This document shows positions 53,073 to 61,400 of a stretch of DNA of 64,000 nt, piece after piece; position 1 is the first letter of the stretch; every line of letters begins with the position of its first letter. The stretch is from NCBI GenBank assembly GCA_039111635.1, contig JBCAQO010000011.1:1736001-1800000 (forward strand), in the 5' to 3' direction. Both the position numbers and the translations under genes were made by a program. This DNA is from Heterobasidion occidentale. Lineage: Eukaryota > Basidiomycota > Agaricomycetes > Russulales > Bondarzewiaceae. The notes beneath the pieces are model-generated. The model was not told where the DNA came from and searched no databases. It saw nothing but the letters and a program-made list of their open reading frames with translations.

Positions 53073-54746
53073 ATGTCCCTTGCCCCCACACACCTCTTCC
53101 TACACAGCTCCCCCCGCTATATTCTCAGTAACATCAGAATGACTTCCGCTACCACCTCCCCTCACGCTTCCAACACCCCGTCCCCCAACCCCTTCATCCT
53201 CCGCACCATCACCCCTCCCACTGCCACCCCCACGCTCGTTGACGACACGGACTCGGACTACGACAGCGAGGACGACATCCCCTCGGAAGGCGTCCATGTC
53301 GCCGACCCCCTTACCGAATTCGTCATTCCTCGCTTCCCGGCTGAAATGCCAAACCCCCACATTGTCGTCCCACCGTTGGCTTTCGCGGTACACAACGAAA
53401 ACCCCCGCATCCGCATCCGCGCCCTTCCCAACCCCCTTCACGACCTCCGTCTCTACCAAGACTTGAAGACCAGTAACAGCATCTACCACCTCACACTCGC
53501 CGAGGACGAGGCCCCCATCATTCTGAACCAGCCAGGTTTGAAGAACCCCCGGGCCTTCCTTTTTTATTTACAGCAAGCGGTTTGGGCTCAATGCTATCAG
53601 GTATTCTCTGGACCGCTCAACCAAACCCAGGCCATCCTCCTCGCCAACATCACCGTCACCTCCTACCGCATGAAGGGACTGATCAATCTCCCCGCCATCC
53701 GCAACGACATGATTAACTTCCGGTTAGGAGGTATCTTCGGCAGCAGTTCCATCCTCCTCCAAACGCACACCATAGTGGCTTGGCTCGAAACTCTGGCTCG
53801 GATCCGTTACAAGGAAAACACTATCCGCTGGTTCTATTTTACAGGACTAAATGGGGCGCGTCTGGAGATAGAGGAGTACGTCCCTAAGGGACTCTTGCCG
53901 ACTCACTCATTCCCCCTTAACAGTCGCGGAGTTCACCCTGTCGCAAGTTACTGGTCAAGCGGAAGTGTCCCCGAAGATAACGTCAGGCCCTGGGTCATGA
54001 CCAAGCCGGATATACAGGAACAAGGTTTTCATCAGGTCGACGTTGAAGAACCCATGATCGTCGATCCCCCGGCAATCACGGAACCAGTCCTCCCGGTCGC
54101 CCGACTCTTTCGACCCGCCGACGAAGAAACCACGGAATCCATGCGACCCACCAGTCCCCCTTACGACCCCGAACAAGTCGTCAGGGATCGCCAGGTACTT
54201 CAGCCGTTATCGGTACCACCCCCATCACCCCCTGCTGTGTCCCCATCCCCCCCCCTACTCGGCGACAACCTCACCGGTCCTATCGTTGTCGACGAAGCCT
54301 CCCCCCAGTCGCCGGACGTTCCTCTCGCAACTGAAGAAGGATGGCCCACAGACGCACTGGACTCCGAAAACATCTGGCCTAACCCGCCTACTCTCCCGCC
54401 TTCTCCACCCGTCGACCCCGCCACCCGTACTTGCTGGGAATGTGGACGCGCCGGCCATCTCGTCGTGGGATGTCCAATCACGGGCATTCGCCAGAGAACG
54501 GACGTTACGGCGCGCGGCTTTCTTCAAGACTATGACAGGCATCGCATGCAGTCCCGGCGCCTTCGTCTACAGATGGACAGGACGGCTGAAGAATACGGAT
54601 ACCACAAGCAGGCGTTGGATCACTTAATCGACACCGCGAACTGGACCGGATACCCCGCTCGGAACATCCCCACCTTCGACGAAGTCCACCTGAGGAGACC
54701 CGCCCCTACCATCGGTGCACCCGCCAAGCGCCGAAGACTTGTATAG
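53073..54746 (+). CDS. Gypsy-A ORF3 with C-terminal CCHC knuckle
   Basis: An intact 557-codon frame (ATG 53073, MSLAPTHLFLHSS; an alternative ATG is at 53139, MTSATTSPHAS). An acidic, disordered N-terminus (DDTDSDYDSEDDIPSE) is followed by a folded-looking core at residues 110-320 (FVIPRFPAEMPNPHIVVPPL, AFLFYLQQAVWAQCYQVFSG, RYKENTIRWFYFTGLNGARL, EEYVPKGLLPTHSFPLNSRG). A Pro-rich linker follows, then CWECGRAGHLVVGC (C-X2-C-X4-H-X4-C), and a helical basic tail ending KRRRLV. The stop overlaps the polypurine tract. A Gag-type zinc knuckle in a protein after pol is unusual; I see no signal peptide or fusion region, so it is not a classic envelope. Nucleic-acid binding is likely; function unknown. 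Confidence 0.8.
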   Translation: MSLAPTHLFLHSSPRYILSNIRMTSATTSPHASNTPSPNPFILRTITPPTATPTLVDDTDSDYDSEDDIPSEGVHVADPLTEFVIPRFPAEMPNPHIVVPPLAFAVHNENPRIRIRALPNPLHDLRLYQDLKTSNSIYHLTLAEDEAPIILNQPGLKNPRAFLFYLQQAVWAQCYQVFSGPLNQTQAILLANITVTSYRMKGLINLPAIRNDMINFRLGGIFGSSSILLQTHTIVAWLETLARIRYKENTIRWFYFTGLNGARLEIEEYVPKGLLPTHSFPLNSRGVHPVASYWSSGSVPEDNVRPWVMTKPDIQEQGFHQVDVEEPMIVDPPAITEPVLPVARLFRPADEETTESMRPTSPPYDPEQVVRDRQVLQPLSVPPPSPPAVSPSPPLLGDNLTGPIVVDEASPQSPDVPLATEEGWPTDALDSENIWPNPPTLPPSPPVDPATRTCWECGRAGHLVVGCPITGIRQRTDVTARGFLQDYDRHRMQSRRLRLQMDRTAEEYGYHKQALDHLIDTANWTGYPARNIPTFDEVHLRRPAPTIGAPAKRRRLV

Positions 54747-54757
54747 AGAGGGGGTAG
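54745..54757 (+). promoter_or_regulatory. Outer Gypsy-A polypurine tract
   Basis: AGAGAGGGGGTAG directly before the 3' LTR, overlapping the ORF3 stop (54744-54746). Confidence 0.88.
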
Positions 54758-55591
54758 TGTTAGGACCGCGTCCTAACACGTGCTTCGCACGTGAGTGGAT
54801 GGGCTGGTCAAGTGCTTCGGACTTGTTACAGACTTGGACCGCTTTCTATAACTCTTTACCATTTACATGCTAACGCATGAACGCTGACCTTTGGTTCCTG
54901 ATTCTTGATGTGGACAGACATTGGTTCCTGACCCCCGTTCCTGGTTCTTGATCAATCGAAGATGTGGATGGACATTAGTGATCGGATTACTATATTTGGT
55001 TATACGGCAGGTCGATGAGGTATTCTAGCTTACGGATCTCGATCGTTGACTTCGGTACCTGAGAAGCGCACGGACCAGATCTTGATCCTGCCCTAGACAC
55101 TTCTGTACGTAAATAGCCGAGATGAGCTTCTAAGAAGCTCAGCTCGTTCACCTGTAATACACTCGATCTCTGCACTGCACCCGGCGTCTGGCTACCTTCT
55201 TAGCCCACGCTTCGTGATCTCTGTCAGATCTGAGAAACTCTTTGCACGGTCTGACGAAGCACTGGACTCGTCTCCCTTCCCTCCCCTCCCTCTACTCATC
55301 CGCTTCTATACCGGACTAGCTGCCTACCGCGTTCTCAGTTGGACACCCCCTCGTGTCATCTGTTGGACAGGAGAAGATCATCCGGTTCCTCCTCATCATC
55401 GAGAAGACCTCGAGGATCACCTTCTCAATCTCTTCGAGAACAAAGCCGACAGCGACCCCGAGTTCCTCGAAAGAGCCCAGAGACGATCCATCGTCTTCAT
55501 CCATTGGAGTCTACGACTATACGAACCAGTGGAGGTTTAGCCTAGGGACCCCTTCGTGCATCGGTGCACGTGATAGGTCTCCGACCTAACA
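54758..55591 (+). repeat. Outer Gypsy-A 3' LTR
   Basis: 834 bp, TGTTAGGACC to GACCTAACA, followed by TSD GTTGC. It differs from the 5' LTR by about six substitutions (for example CTCGAAAG versus CTTGAAAG). The LTR leader ORF is open at 55214-55540. Confidence 0.95.
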
Positions 55592-55715
55592 GTTGCTGAC
55601 TCGGGCGTGTGGCGTGCGTGCAGCAGGACATCCTGGCGGTGTCTCCAAGGCTACATCGTGACCTGTAAAATCCCCGTTCAGAGGCTGTAGCATAGCAAGA
55701 CATTTCAGTAAGACA

Positions 55716-56091
55716 TTACACACATTTTAGTGAAGGCACCTCGCCATATTGAGCCGTGCGGGCTGGTAGTATGATTGGACTCAGTGCCGGCGACTCTTCC
55801 AATGGCAGCAGCGCGTCCCGCATCAAACGAACCCTCGCAAGTCGTGATCGACCGAAATCGGTGAGCTCTTGAGTATCACAAATATCCAATCTGTGAGAGA
55901 TGTGTGCTAGGGTCAATCAATGTACATTGTGAGTAAAGTGAATGCAGCCCCGGGACTTACTGGATAGCCTCGGCTACTGCAAACGTCGATAGGTCGCCAA
56001 AATCGATGTCGCCAAGGTCCACAACGGTGCTATCACAAGGGCTGGATACGAGATTTGGCTGAGAGCCTTGAGAATTCTCGTTGTCGTCCAT
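55716..56091 (-). CDS. Small two-exon Plavaka-2 gene beside the right end
   Basis: On the minus strand an ATG at about 56091 starts MDDNENSQGSQPNLVSSPCD, continues STVVDLGDIDFGDLSTFAVA, and meets a GTAAGT donor at about 55960. After a 70-nt intron ending CTCTCACAG, exon 2 reads LDICDTQELTDFGRSRLARV...PSLKCV and stops at 55716. Total about 101 residues, acidic then basic. An overlapping frame upstream (MTSAHELFVRCENQDELQKF) may be an alternative or additional exon. The gene lies within 300 bp of the Plavaka-2 right repeat and points inward. Family unknown. Confidence 0.45.
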
Positions 56092-56344
56092 TGTGGATGG
56101 CCGGGAGGACATGACGAGTCAGTGGCCGCAAATTTCTGCAGCTCATCCTGGTTCTCACAGCGCACGAACAGCTCGTGAGCACTGGTCATGGCTTGAAGGT
56201 CGTGCAATTGCTGATGCACCTTCAAGGCTACCCCCACCCCTGGCGAGAGATTAGGAGCAGGAATGGCCCCTAGTGAGCAGTGGTCATACTCTTGAATCCA
56301 TGGCGACACGTGGTCACAACTCAGCACGCCACAACCCTTGCCCA

Positions 56345-56366
56345 CTTTCGGACACTTGTGCTGATG
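56345..56366 (-). repeat. Plavaka-2 right terminal inverted repeat
   Basis: Reads TCGGACACTTGTGCTGATG on the plus strand at its end. Its complement matches the left repeat at 24669, and Gypsy-B LTR sequence resumes at the next base. Confidence 0.9.
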
Positions 56367-56851
56367 ACAGTGTGGAGACCGTGTAGGAGCGAAGGTGTTC
56401 ATATGGGAAGATACGAACTAACGAGGAGAATAGACTGAAGATCCTCAGCCTATTCTATGGGCCTTATATACTGTATGGGGTGTAGGGTAAGAGTCCGTGT
56501 GCTTCTCCGGGTTTCCATCCCAGGAGAGCTATGGCCACCGTCTCTCTCGGCCGGTGCCTACTCTTGTACTTCTCCAGTCGCACGGATCCATCCTGGTGCG
56601 ACGAGGTGCTTACCCCTAAGCCCTAAGCCCATGCCATGTGAACACCTTCCTTATCTCTGTGCCTATCATGTGAGCCCCGTGTCCCTCCAATGTAGCCTTT
56701 ACCGATGTCTTGAAGAACCATTGGTTTAGTCGGCTCCTAAGGACATGCCGAATACCTTGATGTATGCTCCGTAGTGGAGCCGCCTAGCATGTGATGCTTG
56801 ATCCATCAGATAGACCGGCCGCGAAGGGCCCCGATCGGTCAAGTCATAACA
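56367..56851 (-). repeat. Gypsy-B 5' LTR, right part
   Basis: This continues the LTR broken at 24668, from ACAGTGTGGAGACC to AGTCATAACA. It holds the LTR start motif (AGAATAGACT, 56427-56436) and TATA box (TTATATA, 56464-56470), read on the minus strand. Plavaka-2 therefore sits between the LTR promoter and the rest of the element. The Gypsy-B TSD CTCTT follows. Confidence 0.95.
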
Positions 56852-56856
56852 CTCTT

Positions 56857-56933
56857 CACTGAAGGCAGAGACAATCTCTGAACTCATGCTCCTAAAAAAC
56901 TGGCTACGCACCGGCCTTCTTACTATAGAATAA
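56857..56933 (+). pseudogene. hAT transposase C-terminal exon, displaced 42 kb
   Basis: After the Gypsy-B TSD CTCTT (56852-56856) the hAT frame continues: the codons TGC TCT span the duplicated target, followed by SLKAETISELMLLKNWLR and a TAA at 56931-56933. This is the usual end of the hAT dimerisation domain. The join to 14269 is exact once the element and one TSD are removed, which shows that this short fragment and the gene at 10462-14269 are one gene. Confidence 0.9.
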
Positions 56934-58888
56934 TTTTGCTAAATTTAAAATCTGTTTATACTGTTTAAATACTGTTTAAATACTGTTTATCTACTATATA
57001 CTGTGTATTTACCGGATCTCAGTAAACATAAACTAAATAGTTGGAGCCTTAAGCAATATCCTGTAACTCGATTATGCAACGTATGTCATACAAGCAAGCT
57101 CTTGGAACTTGGAAGTATGCCCGGTGAAGGGGATCTTTGGTCAGCGTGTAGACGTACCGGAATATAGGGCGAGTCGCTCCGTTTTTTTATGAGCTTGTCG
57201 AATTCTTCTGGCATTGCGCTCGGAACAAGCGGCCTTGCTTGTCTAGTTTCAGATTCACCCGAGAAACGAGTCTAGTTACATAGACTCGAGCTTCATTCCT
57301 GAGTCGTCTTTGTGACAACCTACAATATGTCGCCCCAAATGCAGAGCCACATTTCCTCGGGGATGAGCCTTCTTTAGCGCCCGCATCTTCTCCCCGCTTT
57401 TCGAATTCAAGTCGCTGTCATTCCCTTTCGGCATCCTCTTGGCTCCCTTTCTATGCCTTGTTCACGTCGTGTCCGGCCTTCGACCTTGACTCCCTGTTGA
57501 TGTGAATCTCTCTCCGTGGAGAACTGTCTCGATGCTATGGTGGCCTTCTCTTGGAGTTCGTGACGAATTCCGAGCCTTTGAAGTGTCAAATGGAGCGGGC
57601 TTTCTTTCGCGCGCCCCCACGTCTGGCGCACACCGTTTCCTATTCCGCATGCGGCACTAGCTTCTACAGGTGACTGTGGTCATCGGTAGGAGGAAAATAT
57701 GATGCTGTCTTGTATCTTCCATACGATCTGACGAAGCAGAGGAGGATCTCATGCCTTGGTACATTGTAGGGCGATTTTCTTTGGCAGACGTGTGCGTCCT
57801 TTGCAATACTGTATTCGGTTCTCTCTGCTGACACTCTGACAAGACGATCGTCGCGCACGTCCGGCAGGATGACAGATTGTGACGATGAAACTCTCTATTT
57901 GAGTACATAATGGGCACGCACTGCCGTAGAGAGGACTCTAGGCGCCATGCCTCCTGGGACACACGTTCCGTTATTGCAGAATGAAACGCGGAGTACGAGG
58001 ACTTGGTCTGCATACTGGCGTACGACTCGGGAGACTAGTGGCAGAGACCGCGCAGTGCAGCGCGATGCGGCCCGTGTATTACATACAGCGCGAGCGCGAG
58101 CCACTGGCACGGAGCCAGACGTCTATCCTCGGTGAGTGTCTTCTCAGCCATAGTTCCGTCGCCTTCCTCGTCCAGGCCGCGGGCACGGCCGCAGAGCACG
58201 TCCGGAGATTGCCAGCGCCAGCGTGTCTAGCGTATTTGGACGCGACCTTGGCATTTCTGCGCGTGCCGAGGCGAGGCGGCCCGTAAAGAACTCTGAGCCA
58301 TCGGAGACAACGTCGCGCGTCCGCATTTAGGCCTGCCGTACGTTGCACGTTAACGGACCCGCTTCTCAGTTCCTGTCGCTCAACGCAAGACCCCGCTCGC
58401 AGACGCCCGAGGGATGATCCGGACGCCCATAGCGAGCGTAGAATGATGCTGGCCCAACTTTACGAAAATGGTGGCGGTGGGTGGCGAAAAAGAGGGTCCG
58501 CAGTTTCTTTCGGGATTCTGTGGTCTCATCATCGAGTCGTGCCGTCAACGTCGAGCGCGCGCGTACGTACGAGAGCGAGTTCGACCCGGCAACGCTCGTA
58601 CCGGGAAAAGCACTCGCACGCGCGCTGACGATGGGGCAACGTGGCCGCGCTGGGTTGAGCGTCAGACATTGGCGGGCATCATGACGCTGCGAGTGGCTTC
58701 AAGGGTGTCGTGTGATGCTGTTTCGACTGGCGGATGGATGGGGAATCCGCGCGTCGACTGATGGCGATAAGCGGGCTGTGGGATGAGCAGCCGATCTGAT
58801 TGGGCGGGGCGAGCCAAAGTTGATCGAGCCGGGTTCGGGTGCGCCGGGCTAGATCCGTATCGTACGAGCTGAGCAACTGAGTGGACTC

Positions 58889-58922
58889 ATCGCCACCGCC
58901 ATCGCCATCGCCATCGCCATCG
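58889..58922. repeat. GCCATC hexanucleotide microsatellite
   Basis: About five imperfect copies of ATCGCC in tandem. No coding frame is supported around it. Confidence 0.85.
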
Positions 58923-59492
58923 ACGAGCCATCGTATTCATGCACATACCCACGTCCGTATCCAGGCCTACATGGATTTGAAACGCATGGACGAACCAACG
59001 AGGAGGGCGGATTGCTGGATGGGGCTGGGTCTGGGAGATGCGCCGGCCGACGTGAGAGCAGACACGTTTTTGGGCAATGCCGAGGGAGGAGGAGAGAGGC
59101 GCGGGGTTGTGAAGGGCAGGGGTGGGCATGCACGCGTGCATGGCCTGGGAGAGTGAGTGCTCGAGATCAGTGTCGATCGGGCCCAGTCTGCGGAGCGTGG
59201 GTGAGACACGGGTCGAGGGCATCGAGGACATTCTCGAGCATGCCGTGTCGGCGTCTGCGGTGCTGCAAGGGGCGTTCGGATGAGACCGAGGGGGGGCTGA
59301 GGGCTAATGGAGAAGTGGATGGATGGCCTGCAGTCACGCAGTGTGCGAGGCAGGAAGCGGCCAGCCAGCAAGAGAAGACAGACAACGGATCTCGATCCAG
59401 CCGGGCACGCTCCTGGCTTCCCGGCCGTTTCCGGGAGAGATCGACCCGGGCCGTCGGTATGCTCCTATGGGTGAGACTCAGACGCGCCGTCA

Positions 59493-59501
59493 TCATATTT
59501 A
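59493..59501 (+). promoter_or_regulatory. Cyclophilin TATA box and CT-rich leader
   Basis: TATTTAAAT lies about 150 bp before the cyclophilin ATG and is followed by CT-rich runs (CTCTCCCCCTCTCTC), typical of highly expressed fungal genes. Confidence 0.5.
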
Positions 59502-59647
59502 AATCTGGGCCTGAGTGCGCTCGCCGGGAGCCCTGCTCTCTATCCATCTATCACGCCTCTCCCCCTCTCTCATGTCCACAAGGTGCGTCGCGTTCACCCA
59601 CCCGCTCCTTAGCTCTTCTCATCCTTTGCTCCCCAGCAGCGCCCAAA

Positions 59648-60656
59648 ATGTCTATGTGCGTGCTCTCTCGCAGAGACGATCGTCTCACCGTTTGTCGTTT
59701 GCCGCTCACAGTCGCCCCTCGCCTCCCGCCACCCCATCATCGCAGTTCGATATGGAGGTCAACGGCGATCCGCTTGGAAGAATAGTATTCAAGCTCTACG
59801 ATGCCGTCTGTCCCAACACCGCCCGCAACTTCCGCGAGCTCGCCACGGGCCACCAAGGCTTCGGCTATGCGGGTTCGACAATTCACCGCATCATCCCCGA
59901 GGCATGTCCTTTCGTCCACATCCTCCCTCACCCCATCGAGCTCTTATCACCTCTGCCCACCCCTCATCCAAGAGCAGTTCATGATTCAGGGCGGGGACAT
60001 CACACAGCGAGATGGCTCCGGCGGCCGCTCGATATATGGTCCCACATTCCCCGGTGAGTGCTCCGTCCTTTCCTTCTCACCCCCTTCCCCATTCGTCCCC
60101 TGTCCGTGCTGCGCTTCGTCACGCCTCTCAACGCTCCGTAGACTGACGTCCGCCGCCCGCCGCTTCCTCTCCTCACAGATGAAAACTTCCAGCTGAGGCA
60201 TGACAAGCCAGGCCTTCTATCGATGGCCAATCGCGGACCTAGGTCGAACTCGTCTCAGGTAAGCCCCAGTGCGGATCCTCCGTGTCGGCCATGACTTGTT
60301 CTGTTCCGGCGGCTGTCACGCTAATTTTCATCTCCGTCTTTGTGTCCTCCTTTGATCGTGGCACTCGGCCTCGTTCCAATCCTGCCCTTTTGCCCCTCTC
60401 ACCGGCTCGCGTCATTCCTCCCCCTTTCCCCCCTTCTGCATGCGACCACTCCTGCGGCGACGCGTACGTCCGGACACGCACCTAGTTCTTCATCACGACC
60501 GCCCCTGCGCCATGGTGCGACGGCAAAAATGTCGTGTTTGGCGAGGTCGCTCAGGGCTTCGACATCGTCCGCACGATCCAGACGCGGTATGCATCCGATG
60601 ACATCCTGCGCAGGCCCGGTGCCTCGGTCGTGATTGCGCGCTGTGGCGTGTGCTAG
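59648..60656 (+). CDS. Cyclophilin-type peptidyl-prolyl isomerase, divergent
   Basis: This gene encodes a single-domain cyclophilin that would catalyse proline cis-trans isomerisation in the cytosol. Exons: 59648 to about 59659 (start MS.., splice uncertain), 59746-59901, 59978-60051, 60179-60258, 60486-60656. Motifs in order: [114 protein letters not shown], ending IARCGVC. The catalytic Arg (HRIIP), Phe, Gln (IQGGD) and Trp are present, but the residue matching His126 of human cyclophilin A is Asn (GKNVVFG). The second intron appears to be GC-AG (GAG|GCATGT). The usual GKTSKKI segment before the last strand is replaced by [10 protein letters not shown]. Complete but unusual. Confidence 0.92.
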
Positions 60657-60838
60657 GCAGGCCTGCGAGGGTGGCCTCGGCACTCGGAGTGGCCCTCTAC
60701 CGATAGTGAAAACGAGCATGAGGGGAAGTGGCGTACCGTAATATGGGTGGAAGCAGACAGGCGGGTCAGCTTGAAAGCCGTATAGTACAATATTATCTCG
60801 TTGTAACGATTTTTTAGTACTGAATATCTTAATGCGTG

Positions 60839-60860
60839 CATCATCATCATCATCATCATC
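60839..60860. repeat. CAT trinucleotide microsatellite
   Basis: About seven tandem CAT units, followed by GTCGTC. Confidence 0.85.
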
Positions 60861-61400
60861 GTCGTCTCACGACATTGTATGGGACGTCCGCGGCCTGTTG
60901 TCCATCGACGCTGATAAGGTGATGCAGGAGGGACTGTATGTTTGGGCGAATGCTGGCGGCTCAGGGGTAGTGAGCATATCAGTCAAGACTGCAGGTACGT
61001 ACGCATATGGGCTTCCCTTTCCTGTGCGCCTCAATTTCGTTCCCCTAGGAGTCCTCGCAGCATCGCATTGGACATTCCTCACAAGTTTGACAGATCGTAT
61101 CATCGCAAGAACCGCAGAGGCCTTGATGGTCTGACAGTCAAGATCAAACCTTGACCGAGTATAGGTGCTTCTGTTGGTCGGCTGCAGTGAGAATCTGATG
61201 GGTTTGCTCTGGGCAGGTTTGACGGTCTACATGCAGATGCGACAATAACGGTCACCGACCGCGATCATGACTTACCTTCTCACTATATGGTCTTCAGTAC
61301 GCCTAGGCGTCTCCCCAGAATCAAGCGCGAGATCGTCGTGCACGAGATGTCAAGCGGTCTTCTACACACCCATTAACCATTAAACTCTCTGTTCCGCGTG
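60860..61400 (+). other. Possible unrecognised gene fragment
   Basis: A frame reading HDIVWDVRGLLSIDADKVMQ, EGLYVWANAGGSGVVSISVK meets a GTACGT donor near 60995. Later stretches (FDGLHADATITVTDRDHDLP, SHYMVFSTPRRLPRIKREIV) look like further exons near 61215-61350. I cannot join them confidently or recognise a family, and there is no clear start. It may be a decayed gene. Confidence 0.3.

Larger units (their letters stand above)
34781..55591 (+). mobile_element. Gypsy-A outer element, interrupted by a second Gypsy-A
   Basis: This plus-strand Ty3/gypsy chromovirus has 834-bp LTRs at 34781-35614 and 54758-55591, flanked by TSD GTTGC (34776-34780, 55592-55596). The internal order is self-primer site, ATG-free leader, gag, pol with chromodomain, membrane micro-ORF, ORF3 and polypurine tract. 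A second Gypsy-A copy (40690-51091) is inserted in pol in the opposite orientation. Without it this copy is 10,404 bp, against 10,402 bp for the inner copy. The two LTRs differ at only a handful of positions. Pol carries several single-base frameshifts (near 39320, 39933, 40080, 40260 and 52430). Confidence 0.96.
24669..56366 (+). mobile_element. Plavaka-2 DNA transposon inside the Gypsy-B LTR
   Basis: The ends are inverted repeats: CATCAGCACAACTGTCGGA on the left, and the complement of CATCAGCACAAGTGTCCGA on the right (11 identical bases, 17 of the first 19). The target duplication is AC (24667-24668 and 56367-56368), fitting the 2-3 bp TSD of CACTA-like elements. Inside are a plus-strand Plavaka transposase (28341-34130 with interruptions), a minus-strand DUF6698-like gene, and at least three other small minus-strand frames. 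Nested later insertions are solo LTRs at 25620, 30797 and 33294 and the double Gypsy-A at 34781-55591. Without them the element is about 8.6 kb. Confidence 0.9.
14270..56851 (-). mobile_element. Gypsy-B chromovirus element, split by Plavaka-2
   Basis: This is a minus-strand Ty3/gypsy element with 621-bp LTRs at 14270-14890 (3') and 24531-24668 plus 56367-56851 (5', split). The TSD CTCTT is at 14265-14269 and 56852-56856. The internal order on the minus strand is self-primer site, AUG-poor leader, gag, pol (protease, RT, RNase H, integrase, chromodomain), ORF3 with its own TATA box, a 2.6-kb structured 3' region, and polypurine tract. Removing Plavaka-2 and its 2-bp TSD gives a native element of about 10.9 kb. 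Several pol frameshifts and TGA codons show it is no longer coding-competent. Confidence 0.95.
10140..57051 (+). mobile_element. hAT-1 DNA transposon hosting the whole nest
   Basis: The element is bounded by the inverted repeat TAAGGCTCCAAC (10140-10151) and its complement at 57040-57051, with AT-rich subterminal repeats (copies of TAAACAGT and ATACTGTGTAT) next to both ends. It encodes a hAT transposase in two parts, 10462-14269 and 56857-56933, separated by the Gypsy-B insertion. Without the insertion and one TSD the element is about 4.3 kb, a usual size for hAT. I could not see the expected 8-bp target duplication (flanks CATTAGAG and AGCAATAT differ), so the outer ends may be mutated or off by a few bases. 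Confidence 0.8.
57052..59647. other. Unassigned flank between hAT-1 and the cyclophilin gene
   Basis: About 2.6 kb with no gene I can name. A short minus-strand frame (MPEEFDKLIKKRSDSPYIPV, about 57140-57215) ending near a GTACGT donor could be an exon fragment. GC content rises after about 57900, and long Arg-rich frames there look like composition artefacts. The last 150 bp are the cyclophilin promoter: TATTTAAAT at 59493-59501 and a CT-rich stretch before the ATG. Confidence 0.4.

Noticed and set aside
53073..54746. Envelope glycoprotein call for Gypsy-A ORF3
   Set aside because: Although it lies in the env position, there is no signal peptide, fusion peptide, transmembrane anchor or sequon pattern; it has a CCHC knuckle instead.
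59012..59785. 257-codon Arg-rich frame upstream of and into the cyclophilin gene
   Set aside because: It lies in GC-rich DNA where all frames are long, overlaps the cyclophilin promoter and second exon in another frame, and resembles nothing.
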